The notes beneath the pieces were generated by a model. The model saw only the letters and a program-made list of their open reading frames with translations, had not been told where the DNA came from and did not search any database. A DNA stretch of 64,000 nucleotides, taken from NCBI RefSeq assembly GCF_900114135.1, contig NZ_FORY01000008.1, positions 124,001-188,000 of the forward strand. Direction: 5' to 3'. Both the position numbers and the translations under genes were made by a program. Each line of letters begins with the position of its first letter. The first letter of the stretch is position 1. Below, piece by piece: positions 27,028-35,907 of the stretch. The DNA comes from Celeribacter halophilus. Lineage in GTDB: Bacteria > Pseudomonadota > Alphaproteobacteria > Rhodobacterales > Rhodobacteraceae.

Positions 27028-27869
27028 TGAGCACCGTCGATGGTTTGCCGCCGCTGCGTGCGGTGATCGAGGCCCACGGGCTTGTGGCCAAGAAGTCCCT
27101 TGGACAGAACTTCCTGCTTGATCTCAACCTGACCTCCAGAATCGCCCGTCAGGCCGGAGACCTCAGCAAATGCGACGTGCTCGAAGTCGGCCCCGGCCCC
27201 GGCGGTCTGACCCGAGGTCTGCTGGCTGAAGGCGCGCGCAAGGTGCTGGCCGTGGAAAAAGACAGCCGCGCGATGGCGGCTTTGGCCGACATTCAGGCGA
27301 TCTATCCGGAGCGGCTCGACATCCTCAACGCCGATGCGCTGGAGATCGACCCGCTCGAAACCCTCACCCCGCCGGTGCGCGTGGTCGCCAACCTGCCCTA
27401 TAATGTCGGCACGGAGCTTCTGGTGCGCTGGCTGACCCCGCCCGCATGGCCACCCTACTGGGCCTCGCTTACGCTGATGTTCCAGCGCGAAGTGGCCGAG
27501 CGGATCGTGGCCCAGCCCGGCTCCAAGAAATACGGTCGCCTCGCGATTCTCAGCCAGTGGCGCACCAACGCCCGCATCGTCATGGAACTTCCGCCAGAAG
27601 CCTTCAGCCCTCCGCCAAAAGTCCATTCTGCCGTCGTGCATTTCGAGGCCCTTCCCGCCCCGCGTTTCGAGGCCGACCCGAAGGTGCTCGAACGCATCGT
27701 CGCCACCGGTTTCAATCAACGCCGCAAGATGCTCCGCGCCTCGCTCAAAGGGGCGGCAACGGATATCGAGGACCGTCTGATCGCCGCAGGGATCAAGCCG
27801 ACAGATCGGGCGGAACAGGTGCCTATTGAGGGCTGGTGTGCCTTAGCCCGCGAGGTTGCCAAGGGCTAG
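27027..27869 (+). CDS. rsmA: 16S rRNA dimethyladenosine transferase
   Basis: RsmA (KsgA) dimethylates two adjacent adenines near the 3' end of 16S rRNA during small-subunit maturation. The 280-residue protein has [10 protein letters not shown], the SAM-binding [15 protein letters not shown], the catalytic [11 protein letters not shown] and the C-terminal helical region with [11 protein letters not shown]. It ends the lptF-to-rsmA gene run and is followed by a strong two-way terminator. Confidence 0.97.
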   Translation: MSTVDGLPPLRAVIEAHGLVAKKSLGQNFLLDLNLTSRIARQAGDLSKCDVLEVGPGPGGLTRGLLAEGARKVLAVEKDSRAMAALADIQAIYPERLDILNADALEIDPLETLTPPVRVVANLPYNVGTELLVRWLTPPAWPPYWASLTLMFQREVAERIVAQPGSKKYGRLAILSQWRTNARIVMELPPEAFSPPPKVHSAVVHFEALPAPRFEADPKVLERIVATGFNQRRKMLRASLKGAATDIEDRLIAAGIKPTDRAEQVPIEGWCALAREVAKG

Positions 27870-27940
27870 ACTGTCACGCAACGATCTGCGGGCGGTCAGC
27901 TTGGCCCCAGCCACAACGCCCGTCCCACCATCTGCCATAG

Positions 27941-27972
27941 AAAAACCCCCGCCACATCGGACGGGGGTTTTT
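27941..27972. terminator. Two-way terminator between rsmA and the DUF4167 gene
   Basis: AAAAACCCCCG (27941-27951) and CGGGGGTTTTT (27962-27972) form an 11-bp stem with a 10-nt loop. The A-run on one side and T-run on the other make it work on both strands, as expected between convergent genes. Confidence 0.88.
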
Positions 27973-28025
27973 AATATTCAAAAGCTCAAAGCACGGGGTT
28001 GCGCCCGAACATCCGTAACGTGGTC

Positions 28026-28661
28026 TTACTCGACCACGTCCGGAGCTGTTTCCGGTGCAGATTTCGGCTCAGACTCCGCGGGTGCGCTCTCGGCCTTGGC
28101 CGCAGCTTCCGCTTCACGCTCCGCCTTGGTTTTGCGCGGCTTGCGCGGTGCACGCGGCTTTTTCGGTTTCGGCGCCTCTTTGGGAGCCTCTTCCGGTGTT
28201 TCTACCAGACCGGCATCGCTGGCCTCGGCTTTGTTTTCGGAGAACAACAGATCAGGCTGTTCGCCCTCTCCGGCAACCGGTTGCGCAGGTTGTGCGGGTT
28301 GTTGCTGCTGCGCCTCGCGTTTGCGATGCTGGCGCTCGCGTTCGGCGCGTTCAGCCTCCTGACGCTCGCGGCGTTCCTGTTGTTCGCGCTCTTGCTGTTC
28401 GCGTTGCGCTTCCTGTTCTTTCTGGGCTTGCCCCAGAAGACGCAAGTAATGTTCCGCGTGCTGCTGGAAGTTCTCGGCGGCCACGCGGTCATTCGAAAGC
28501 TGCGCGTCGCGGGCAAGCTGGTTGTATTTCTCGATGATCTGCTGCGGCGTGCCGCGCACCTTGCCCTCCGGACCGGAGCTATCAAAGACACGGTTGACGA
28601 TATTGCCAACAGAACGGTTGCGGTTGTTCTTGGACCGCGAACGGTTTTTGGAAGATCTCAT
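28026..28661 (-). CDS. DUF4167 domain-containing protein, very basic N-terminus
   Basis: The 211-residue protein starts MRSSKNRSRSKNNRNRS, continues with the conserved DUF4167 segment (NRVFDSSGPEGKVRGTPQQI, then YNQLARDAQ, ENFQQHAEHYLRLLG), then a Gln/Glu/Arg-rich stretch likely to be coiled coil or disordered, and a C-terminal Lys/Pro/Arg tract followed by acidic residues. The domain is common in alphaproteobacteria and has no established function. The charge pattern suggests nucleic-acid binding, which is inference. The start at 28661 was chosen because the conserved basic segment begins there; a longer in-frame reading exists. Confidence 0.85.
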   Translation of the reverse strand: MRSSKNRSRSKNNRNRSVGNIVNRVFDSSGPEGKVRGTPQQIIEKYNQLARDAQLSNDRVAAENFQQHAEHYLRLLGQAQKEQEAQREQQEREQQERRERQEAERAERERQHRKREAQQQQPAQPAQPVAGEGEQPDLLFSENKAEASDAGLVETPEEAPKEAPKPKKPRAPRKPRKTKAEREAEAAAKAESAPAESEPKSAPETAPDVVE

Positions 28662-29032
28662 ATGTTGTTCTTTCGAGCCTATGTCTCGGTAAAGTCGAGC
28701 CTGTGTCTGCCGGGTTCTATGGACCGGCTTATCCTTGAATTGGCTTGTCTGTCCCATGCGCTCCCAGTATCGGGAGCCGCAACGTCAAAGCTGTGCAGGG
28801 TAACAGCGTCGGGGAGAAGCTCCGCCTTACGCTGTCTCCAATAACCACGCCAGAACGGGCATTACAAGCGTTTTTTGCACATCCCATGCGCCGAAATGCG
28901 GCTTTTTCCGCGAAAAACCGGCCAAATTACCGATTTCCGGAACTCTTGCACAGAAAGGTTACCATTTGCTTTCTATAAGTACATTTTCCCTTCCGCCGAT
29001 GCAGAACCACGAGGAAAAGTGCCGGCAAAACC
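28662..29032. other. 371-bp gene-free region with two RNA-type hairpins
   Basis: No credible protein gene is seen. Two inverted repeats stand out: GCTCCC/GGGAGC (28760-28765 and 28772-28777) and ACAGCGT/ACGCTGT (28803-28809 and 28829-28835) with an inner GGAG/CTCC stem. A short GC stem followed by five T lies near 28890-28912 on the plus strand. The region must hold the DUF4167 gene promoter and possibly the 3' end of the prmC transcript. Confidence 0.35.
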
Positions 29033-29887
29033 CTATTTGCCGAGGTTGCGCGGATGCGGGTTCGGGGCCTGTGCACAGACCACTCGGTCGCGCCCGTCAA
29101 AGTCGGACAGGACACGCACCGCTTTCAACCCCTGCTCCAGAAACAGTGCCGAGACCGCAGCCCCCTGTGTCGGGCCGATCTCCACCAGCACCCGCCCGCG
29201 CGGCGCCAGAAACGCCCGCACCTGCGCCGCGATGATCCGGTAGCAGCTCAGCCCGTCCGCCTCGTCGGTCAACGCCACGCGCGGTTCATGGGCAAGCTCC
29301 GGAGACAAAGCCGCCATTTCCTCTGCCGCAATATATGGCGGGTTGGAGGTGATGAGATCGAACTGCCCCTCGACACCGTCCCACCAATCGGCCTGTTGAA
29401 ACCGCGCACGCGACGACAGGCCCAAAGCATCGGCATTGCCCCGCGCCACGGCCAAAGCCGCCTCGGACACATCCGTGCCCAGCCCTTTGGCCAGAACCTG
29501 TTCCGCAAGCAAAGTCAAAAGGATAGCGCCCGACCCTACACCAAGGTCTAACACCGAGGTGAAGGGTTTCGACAGCGCCTCGGCAATCAGAACCTCGGTT
29601 TCCGGACGCGGGTCAAGCACATCTGTGCTCACGGAGAACCGCCTCCCGAAGAACTCGCGGTAACCCAGAATATGCGAGACCGGTTCGCGCTTTGCACGCC
29701 GCTCAATCGCCTGCTCAAACCCTTGCGCCTGCTCTGCCGTGATGGCATCCGGCAGGACCAAGGTCAGCCGTCCCGGCGCAATCCCCAACACATGCGCCAT
29801 CAACAGCCGTGCATCTCGGGGCGCACCCTCGATCCCCGCCTCATTCAACCGTTTGGTGCCTGCAATCAGAGCCGTCTGGACGCTCAC
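29033..29887 (-). CDS. prmC: Release factor glutamine methyltransferase
   Basis: PrmC methylates the glutamine of the GGQ motif in release factors RF1 and RF2. The 284-residue protein has an N-terminal helical domain ([13 protein letters not shown]), a SAM-binding loop [15 protein letters not shown] and the catalytic [11 protein letters not shown]. The GTG start overlaps the prfA stop as GTGA, tying the enzyme to its substrate gene as in most bacteria. Confidence 0.96.
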   Translation of the reverse strand: MSVQTALIAGTKRLNEAGIEGAPRDARLLMAHVLGIAPGRLTLVLPDAITAEQAQGFEQAIERRAKREPVSHILGYREFFGRRFSVSTDVLDPRPETEVLIAEALSKPFTSVLDLGVGSGAILLTLLAEQVLAKGLGTDVSEAALAVARGNADALGLSSRARFQQADWWDGVEGQFDLITSNPPYIAAEEMAALSPELAHEPRVALTDEADGLSCYRIIAAQVRAFLAPRGRVLVEIGPTQGAAVSALFLEQGLKAVRVLSDFDGRDRVVCAQAPNPHPRNLGK

Positions 29888-30933
29888 GCTTCCATCTCCG
29901 CGAGAAGCCCCGCCTGATGATCGGAAATCAGCGCGTCGATCACCTCGTCGAGATCACCCTGCATCACCTGATCGAGCTTGTAGAGCGTCAGGTTGATGCG
30001 GTGATCGGTCATACGCCCTTGCGGGAAATTATAAGTGCGGATGCGCTCGGACCGATCCCCCGAGCCGACTTGCGACTTCCGGTCTGCCGACCGCGCATCA
30101 TGAAGCTTTTGGCGCTCCGCATCATAAAGCCGCGCCTTGAGAACATTCATCGCAATCTCGCGGTTGCGGTGTTGGGATTTCTCCGAAGACGTCACGACAA
30201 TCCCCGACGGGATATGGGTGATCCTCACCGCCGAATCTGTGGTGTTGACGTGCTGGCCACCCGCACCGGAGGAGCGCATCGTGTCGATCCGGATGTCGTT
30301 GGGGTTGATCTCGATATCCACGTCCTGCGCCTCCGGCAGCACCGCGACCGTGGCCGCAGAGGTATGAATCCGCCCGCCACTTTCGGTCTCCGGCACGCGC
30401 TGCACCCGATGCACGCCGCTCTCGAATTTCATGCGGGCAAAGACGCCATCGCCCTTGATATTGGCGATCACCTCCTTGATGCCGCCCAACTCGCCCTCGC
30501 TCAATTCGATGATCTCGAAGTTCCAGCCCTTTGCCTCCGCATAGCGCTGATACATGCGTAAAAGATCACCGGCGAACAGCCCTGCCTCATCGCCGCCCGT
30601 GCCGGGGCGAATCTCGATGATGGCCGAGCCTGTATCGGCGGCGTCTTTGGGCAATAGCGCGATCTGGAGCGACTCTTCGGCTTCGGGAATCGCCGCTTTG
30701 AGCGCGGGGAGTTCCTCTTCGGCCAGCGCCTTCATCTCCGGATCGGCGAGCATTTCTTCGGCCTCGGCAATCTGCTCTCTGAGGCTTTGGTAACTGCGGA
30801 TCTGTTCGACCACAGGGCGCAACTCGGCATATTCGCGGCCAAGGGCGACAATATCGCCCGTGCCTTGCGACATGGAGGCCTCAAGGAATTCAAAACGCTG
30901 GAGGATCTGGTGTAAGCGGTCTTCGGGTATCAT
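29884..30933 (-). CDS. prfA: Peptide chain release factor 1
   Basis: RF1 ends translation at UAA and UAG. The 349-residue protein carries the catalytic GGQ in [37 protein letters not shown] before it, and the C-terminal [17 protein letters not shown]. The stop-codon-reading tripeptide lies in the usual central position. No clear ribosome site precedes the ATG. It overlaps prmC by 4 bp. Confidence 0.98.
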   Translation of the reverse strand: MIPEDRLHQILQRFEFLEASMSQGTGDIVALGREYAELRPVVEQIRSYQSLREQIAEAEEMLADPEMKALAEEELPALKAAIPEAEESLQIALLPKDAADTGSAIIEIRPGTGGDEAGLFAGDLLRMYQRYAEAKGWNFEIIELSEGELGGIKEVIANIKGDGVFARMKFESGVHRVQRVPETESGGRIHTSAATVAVLPEAQDVDIEINPNDIRIDTMRSSGAGGQHVNTTDSAVRITHIPSGIVVTSSEKSQHRNREIAMNVLKARLYDAERQKLHDARSADRKSQVGSGDRSERIRTYNFPQGRMTDHRINLTLYKLDQVMQGDLDEVIDALISDHQAGLLAEMEA

Positions 30934-30988
30934 GGGGTGATCTGTTGCCTGTGATCCGCCTGCGCGTCAAGCATCATCGCGTGATCTC

Positions 30989-31411
30989 TCAAAACCCAGC
31001 CGCCTCGATCCACGCCTCTGCGCGGCGCGCGTTCACGCCGAAATCGGCTTTGCCAAAGCGCAAACGGCCCAGAATCGCCAGTTCAGCACCGCCTTCATGC
31101 GGGCGGGCGGCCAATGTGGTGTAATCGGGAAATCCCCAGAAAAACGAGCGTGTGCGATAGGTCAGACGCCCCTCCTCGACCGATCCGGCCACATGGCGCG
31201 TGCGTGGCTCGGTCTGTGCCACAGCGGAAAGACGCGCCAGCGCCTCCTCCGGTTGCAGCGGTGCGGTCACGAGACGTTTCACGCCGCCGGGCGCGGGGTC
31301 TGCGGCGGCGAACGGGTCCACATGCCAGCGCGCAGGATCACTCGGCGTCAGCCGGACGATGGCTTGCAGCGCCACGAAAACAATCAATGCCCCCCAGAAA
31401 ACCATTTTCAT
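30989..31411 (-). CDS. DUF1499 domain protein with N-terminal membrane anchor
   Basis: The 140-residue protein starts with a membrane segment (MKMVFWGALIVFVALQAIVR) followed by a DUF1499-type domain: WHVDPFAAAD, ARLSAVAQTEPRTRHVAG, TYRTRSFFWGFPDYTTL and GRLRFGKADFGVNARR. The family has no known function. The start at 31411 has AGAGG upstream and overlaps the speB stop as ATGA, so the two are co-transcribed and translationally coupled, although no functional tie is known. Confidence 0.85.
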   Translation of the reverse strand: MKMVFWGALIVFVALQAIVRLTPSDPARWHVDPFAAADPAPGGVKRLVTAPLQPEEALARLSAVAQTEPRTRHVAGSVEEGRLTYRTRSFFWGFPDYTTLAARPHEGGAELAILGRLRFGKADFGVNARRAEAWIEAAGF

Positions 31412-32373
31412 AAATCCTCTCTGCGGGTCCAGCCATACAGGCAAATCAATTCCATCAGCACATGCGCCCCTGCGATGGCGGTGGCGCCGGTGGTGTCAAA
31501 AGGCGGTGAGACCTCCACCACATCGCCGCCGGTCAGCCTGACCCCCGCCAGATCACGCAGGATCGCGGCGGCCTGCCAGCTTGCCAAACCGCCCCAGACC
31601 GGCGTGCCGGTGCCGGGGGCAAAGGCCGGATCGAGGCAGTCGATGTCAAAGGTCAGGTAGCAATTCCGCGTGCCGACGATTTTCTTGACCTCGTCCGCGA
31701 CCCACCCTGTGCCGCGCTCGTGCACGGTGCGCGCGTCGATGATATTGACGCCCATCGTGTCGGGGTTGTCGGTGCGAATGCCGATCTGGACAGAGGTCTT
31801 GGGATCAATCAGGCCGGTCTTCACCGCTTTGTAGAACATCGTCCCGTGATCGACCCGCGCGAGATCGTCGTCCTGCCATGTGTCCGAATGGGCATCGAAA
31901 TGGATCAGGCTCAACGGCCCGAATTTCTCCGCATGGGCTTTCAGAATCGGGTAGCTGATATAGTGATCGCCCCCCATCACCAGACTGCCTGCGCCCGCGG
32001 CCAGAATCGTGCGGATATGATCGGTCAGGCGGTCGGGAAATTCCGACACCATCGCATAGTCAAAGGCCAGATCGCCGTAATCCACCACGTTGAACAGATC
32101 GAACGGCGAATAGCCCCAGCCATAGGGCGCATCAAAGGCCTGTAGCGCGGAGGCCTCGCGAATGGCGCGCGGACCAAGGCGCGTGCCCGGCCGGTTGGTC
32201 ACCGCCTGATCGAAGGGCACACCCGTGATCGCCAGATCGACGCCCGCCAGATCCTTGCTATAGCGCCGCCGGAAGGCCGACAGCGCACCGCCAAAGGCGT
32301 TCTCGAAGACCAGCCCTCGCCCCGTTCCAGTGAAGGCCAGATCAATCTGGTTTTTTGCATCCTCAAGCGCCAT
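31408..32373 (-). CDS. speB: Agmatinase-type ureohydrolase
   Basis: Members of this family hydrolyse agmatine or related guanidino compounds to urea with two manganese ions. The metal ligands are all present: GGDHYISYP, HFDAHSDTW and FDIDCLDPAFAPGTG. The start at 32373 (321 residues) has AAGG before it and starts with MALEDAKNQID; upstream in-frame ATGs lack ribosome sites. No arginine decarboxylase is nearby, so the substrate could be another guanidino acid; agmatinase is the best guess from similarity of layout. Confidence 0.88.
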   Translation of the reverse strand: MALEDAKNQIDLAFTGTGRGLVFENAFGGALSAFRRRYSKDLAGVDLAITGVPFDQAVTNRPGTRLGPRAIREASALQAFDAPYGWGYSPFDLFNVVDYGDLAFDYAMVSEFPDRLTDHIRTILAAGAGSLVMGGDHYISYPILKAHAEKFGPLSLIHFDAHSDTWQDDDLARVDHGTMFYKAVKTGLIDPKTSVQIGIRTDNPDTMGVNIIDARTVHERGTGWVADEVKKIVGTRNCYLTFDIDCLDPAFAPGTGTPVWGGLASWQAAAILRDLAGVRLTGGDVVEVSPPFDTTGATAIAGAHVLMELICLYGWTRREDL

Positions 32374-32465
32374 CTGCGGCCTTTCTGCTCTCATCGTGCA
32401 TATGTGTCGGAACACACTGTAGCCATTGCCTCCGGCTTGGCAATCGGATGGGCGCTGCAGATGCG

Positions 32466-32495
32466 AAAAAACCCTCCGCTCGGGAAAGCGGAGGG
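32466..32495 (-). terminator. Terminator of the outer membrane protein gene
   Basis: On the minus strand CCCTCCGCT and AGCGGAGGG form a perfect 9-bp stem with a 6-nt loop, followed by six T. It lies about 100 bp beyond the stop of the gene at 32599-33195. Confidence 0.88.
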
Positions 32496-32598
32496 CTGAG
32501 GACGCTCGCTGCTGCAAATCGTCCTCTTGGGAGGTGGCCGGACAAGTTGCCCTGTCCGTGCCAGACAAATGTCCGACGGAAGTCAGACGCGTGTCAGA

Positions 32599-33195
32599 TC
32601 AGAATTTGAACGACACACGGGCGCCTAAAGTCGTGGCCGAAAGATCGGAACCGCTGTCGTCAAAACCGTCGAATTCGTTTTGCAGCAGTTCGGCACCGAC
32701 ATTGACGCTATCCGTCACGGCATAGTCCACGCCGAGACCATAGGTGTAACCGGTGTCATCATAGGACACGCCATCAATGTCTGCATTGGCATAGGCCGCA
32801 CCGACCACACCGTAGATCAGAGCCGGACCTGCGTCATAACCAGCACGCAGTTTCAGGCGGGTCATGTCTTCAAGCTCGGAAGCACCGGTTTCGATATCGG
32901 AGCCGAGGTATTCAAGTTCGCCACCGAGGACGAATTGGCCGAAGTCGTAGTTGTAGCCGCCGAACACACCGTAAGTCATGTCGTCGGCGTCATCGAGCGC
33001 GTCATCGCCCCAGCCGTAGCCGAGAGTCGCACCAGCGTAACCACCCGTCCAATCTGTATCGGTCATGATCGCCACAGGCGCAGGCGCGATTGCAGGCTGC
33101 TCGACAACCGGTTCGGAATAGCCGCCAGCGAATGCAGGAGCGGTCAGGGCGAATGCGCCAAGTACCAGCGCGGGGGTTGCGAAACGTTTCATCAT
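32599..33195 (-). CDS. Small outer-membrane beta-barrel protein
   Basis: The 198-residue precursor has a signal peptide (cleavage after PAFA), a Pro/Val-rich linker, and then eight or so amphipathic strands alternating with short acidic turns (YAGATLGYGW, YGVFGGYNYDFG, LKLRAGYD), ending in the aromatic RVSFKF typical of Bam substrates. It resembles the OmpA-like/Omp25-type 8-strand porins of alphaproteobacteria. AGGAGAAA immediately precedes the double ATG, a very strong ribosome site consistent with an abundant protein. Single-gene unit with a strong terminator. Confidence 0.85.
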   Translation of the reverse strand: MMKRFATPALVLGAFALTAPAFAGGYSEPVVEQPAIAPAPVAIMTDTDWTGGYAGATLGYGWGDDALDDADDMTYGVFGGYNYDFGQFVLGGELEYLGSDIETGASELEDMTRLKLRAGYDAGPALIYGVVGAAYANADIDGVSYDDTGYTYGLGVDYAVTDSVNVGAELLQNEFDGFDDSGSDLSATTLGARVSFKF

Positions 33196-33391
33196 TTTCT
33201 CCTTGTATGCCTCGTTCTTGAGGTGATGCCATCATCGACATCTCAACAAGGCAGATAGAGAATTTGTTCCGAAAAAACAGAGGGTCAGAGGTCACGCTCG
33301 CGTGAGGAAACCGTGAGGTTTCCTAAATCGGTCAAATCCTGCCGAACCTCTGGAGTCCGTTGGCAAAAATTGGCTCACACAACCGTAGAGC

Positions 33392-33416
33392 AAAAAAACG
33401 GCGCCCTCAAGCGCCG
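33392..33416 (-). terminator. Terminator overlapping the end of uup
   Basis: On the minus strand CGGCGC and GCGCCG form a 6-bp stem, followed by seven T. The uup stop codon (33407-33409) lies in the loop and the last codons lie in the stem. Confidence 0.8.
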
Positions 33417-35236
33417 GAATTTTTCTCCTCGAGCGTAAGCCATTCTTCCTCCGCCGCATCGAGAGCGGCCTGACGCTCTGTCAGCATTTCAGTGGCTTTC
33501 TGGAACTTCACCGGCTCGCGTGTGAACAGCTCCGGATCGGCCAGAAGATCAGCCAGTTTGGCGATCTCTGCTTCCAGCCGCGCAATCTCCGCTGGCAGGG
33601 CCTCAAGCCGGTGTTTTTCCGTGAAGGACAGGCCGGATTTTGCCTTCTCCGCTTGCGGCTTGGCCTCCGACTTGCCGGATTTCTGCGCCGGTTTCTGGCT
33701 GGCTTTGCCTGCCTGCGCCTTGGCACGCTCGCCCCGCTGCGTCAGGTAGTCTGTCCAGCCGCCCGCATAGACCACAGCCTCGCCATCGCCCTCCATCGCC
33801 ACGGTCTGCGTCGCCACACGGTCGATAAAATCACGATCGTGCGAGACCAGAAGAACCGTGCCCTCGAAATCCGTTAAAATTTCCTGCAACAGGTCCAGTG
33901 TTTCGATGTCGAGATCGTTGGTCGGCTCGTCGAGCACCAGAAGATTCGACGGTTTCGCCATCAGTTTCGCCAGCAAAAGCCGCGCCTTCTCACCGCCCGA
34001 AAGCGAGGAGACCGGCGCGCGGGCCTGTGCATCGGTGAAGAGGAATTCTTTAAGATATCCAACAACATGCTTCGGCGTGCCCCGCACCATGACCTGATCG
34101 GCCTTGCCCGACACGCGCATGTCCTTGTCGGAAATCAGCGCCTCCCACAAGGTCAGATCATCGCGCAGGTTGGAGCGGGTCTGGTCAAAGACTGCCATAT
34201 CCAGTTTCGTGCCCAGTTTGACGGTGCCTGTGTCGGGCTCCATCTCGCCTGTGAGCATTTTCAACACCGTGGTTTTACCCGCGCCGTTGGGGCCGACAAA
34301 AGCAATCCGGTCGCCGCGTGCCACCTTGATGGACAGATCACGCACGATGACCCTGTCGCCAAAGGTCTTGGAAATATGCTCGGCCTCGACCACGCGCTTG
34401 CCGGATTTCTCCGCAACGTCCAATTCCATCGCCGCCGTGCCCTGACGCCGGATCTGGCTGGCACGTTCGGAGCGCAGGTCTTGCAGGGCACGGACGCGCC
34501 CCATGTTGCGCTTGCGTCGCGCCGAGATGCCCTCGACCGCCCAACGCGCCTCGGCCTTGATCTTGCGATCCAGCTTGTGGCGCTGCATATCCTCGTCTTC
34601 CCAGATCTTGTCACGCCACGCCTCGAACGCCGCGAAGCCCTCTTCCTGCCGCCGCACCGCACCGCGATCAATCCAGAGGGTTGCGCGGGTCAGGTGGTTG
34701 AGAAAGGCCCTGTCGTGGGAGATCAGCACATAAGCGGTTTTCGTGGTGCGCAGCTCTTCTTCGAGCCATGCAATCGCTTCAATGTCCAAGTGGTTGGTCG
34801 GCTCGTCGAGAAGCATCAGCCCCGGCGCTTCGGCCAGAAGTTTCGCCAAGGCCGCACGACGACGCTCGCCACCGGAGGCGGTCTCCACCGGCGTTTCCGG
34901 ATCGAATTTGAGTCCCTCGGCCACCATATCGACCTTATAGGTCTCGCTCGGATCCAAGGTGGACGAGGCAAAATCCCCCAAAGTGGCAAAGCCGGACAGA
35001 TCGGGATCCTGCTCCATATAGCCGACTGTGATCCCCGGCCCCAGAACGCGGCTGCCGCGATCGGCCTCCACGAGACCGGCCATGACTTTCATGAGTGTGG
35101 ATTTACCCGACCCGTTGCGGCCCACAAGGGCGACACGGTCGCCCTCCTGAACAACAAGGTTGAGCCCGTCAAAAACGGGGTCTCCACCAAAGGTGAGGGA
35201 AATATCGGAGAGCTGTAATACGGGTGCGCGTGCCAT
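33407..35236 (-). CDS. uup: ABC-F ATPase of the Uup type
   Basis: Uup-type ABC-F proteins are linked to ribosome function and to precise transposon excision. The 609-residue protein has Walker A GRNGSGKSTLMK, signature ASGGERRRAAL and LLDEPTNHLDIEA; second domain GPNGAGKTTVLK, LSGGEKARLLLAK and LVLDEPTNDLDIET. The Thr-Asn-Asp-Leu-Asp wording in the second Walker B region is characteristic of Uup. The C-terminal 90 residues, after a Lys/Ala-rich linker, form the coiled-coil DNA-binding-like domain of this subgroup. Confidence 0.93.
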   Translation of the reverse strand: MARAPVLQLSDISLTFGGDPVFDGLNLVVQEGDRVALVGRNGSGKSTLMKVMAGLVEADRGSRVLGPGITVGYMEQDPDLSGFATLGDFASSTLDPSETYKVDMVAEGLKFDPETPVETASGGERRRAALAKLLAEAPGLMLLDEPTNHLDIEAIAWLEEELRTTKTAYVLISHDRAFLNHLTRATLWIDRGAVRRQEEGFAAFEAWRDKIWEDEDMQRHKLDRKIKAEARWAVEGISARRKRNMGRVRALQDLRSERASQIRRQGTAAMELDVAEKSGKRVVEAEHISKTFGDRVIVRDLSIKVARGDRIAFVGPNGAGKTTVLKMLTGEMEPDTGTVKLGTKLDMAVFDQTRSNLRDDLTLWEALISDKDMRVSGKADQVMVRGTPKHVVGYLKEFLFTDAQARAPVSSLSGGEKARLLLAKLMAKPSNLLVLDEPTNDLDIETLDLLQEILTDFEGTVLLVSHDRDFIDRVATQTVAMEGDGEAVVYAGGWTDYLTQRGERAKAQAGKASQKPAQKSGKSEAKPQAEKAKSGLSFTEKHRLEALPAEIARLEAEIAKLADLLADPELFTREPVKFQKATEMLTERQAALDAAEEEWLTLEEKNSGA

Positions 35237-35283
35237 AAAGACCCGCTACAGGCCACTGTAGCAAAGGTCAAGCGCCGGCAAAC

Positions 35284-35727
35284 TCAGCCCTCACGCACCT
35301 CGGACTGGAGTGCCTTTGCCCGTTCTTTCGAAATGCCCAGCAGCTTTTCGATATGATGCAAAAGCACATCTTCCTCTTCGTGCTTCACACCATCGGCATA
35401 AACCACCTGCCAAAGCGCCTTCAGCGTGCGTTCGCGCTCTTCCATGCTGATGGCATTGCGCACGATGGCGGTCATTTCCTGCGTTTCGGGCATTTCTTTC
35501 TCAAGCTTCTCGCAAGCCGCCCGCATTTTCGACGCCTCGACTGGGTTCAACCCGAACCGGCGCGCGAGAATGGAATCGATCACTTGCAACTCTTCGAACA
35601 GAATCTTGTTGTCGGCCTTCGCGGCCCGCACCATGAGCGCGCCCATGGCATGTTGCGCATCAGCCTCCGGCAAAGGCGTCTCGTAAGGCTCGGCTTTTGT
35701 GAAAAGCGCTTTCAGGGTTCTGAACAT
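35284..35727 (-). CDS. TerB-like helical protein
   Basis: The 147-residue protein is helical and acidic, with the TerB/TerB-like pattern: AMGALMVRAAKADNKILFEE, MRAACEKLEKEMPE and LKALWQVVYADGVKHEEEDVL with repeated Ala-Asp-Gly/Asn and Glu-Glu motifs that may bind metal. TerB proteins are associated with tellurite resistance clusters, but none of those genes is here and most TerB-like solo genes have no known role. The start at 35727 has GGAG 6 nt upstream; an upstream ATG is in frame. Confidence 0.8.
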   Translation of the reverse strand: MFRTLKALFTKAEPYETPLPEADAQHAMGALMVRAAKADNKILFEELQVIDSILARRFGLNPVEASKMRAACEKLEKEMPETQEMTAIVRNAISMEERERTLKALWQVVYADGVKHEEEDVLLHHIEKLLGISKERAKALQSEVREG

Positions 35728-35907
35728 TGTCGGCTCCAAACTGGGGTCACGGCGAGTCTTTCACAGACCGCGCCCCGCTTCCAGTATCTCACCAATGAAA
35801 AAGAGATCGTTTCGCGCCCCTGTTGCAAAAGGCAGACAGCTTGACCGGAACCCGAGCCTACTGACGCGCGACAGCCGCCCGTTGCACGGATATGCCATGA
35901 GCAAAGG

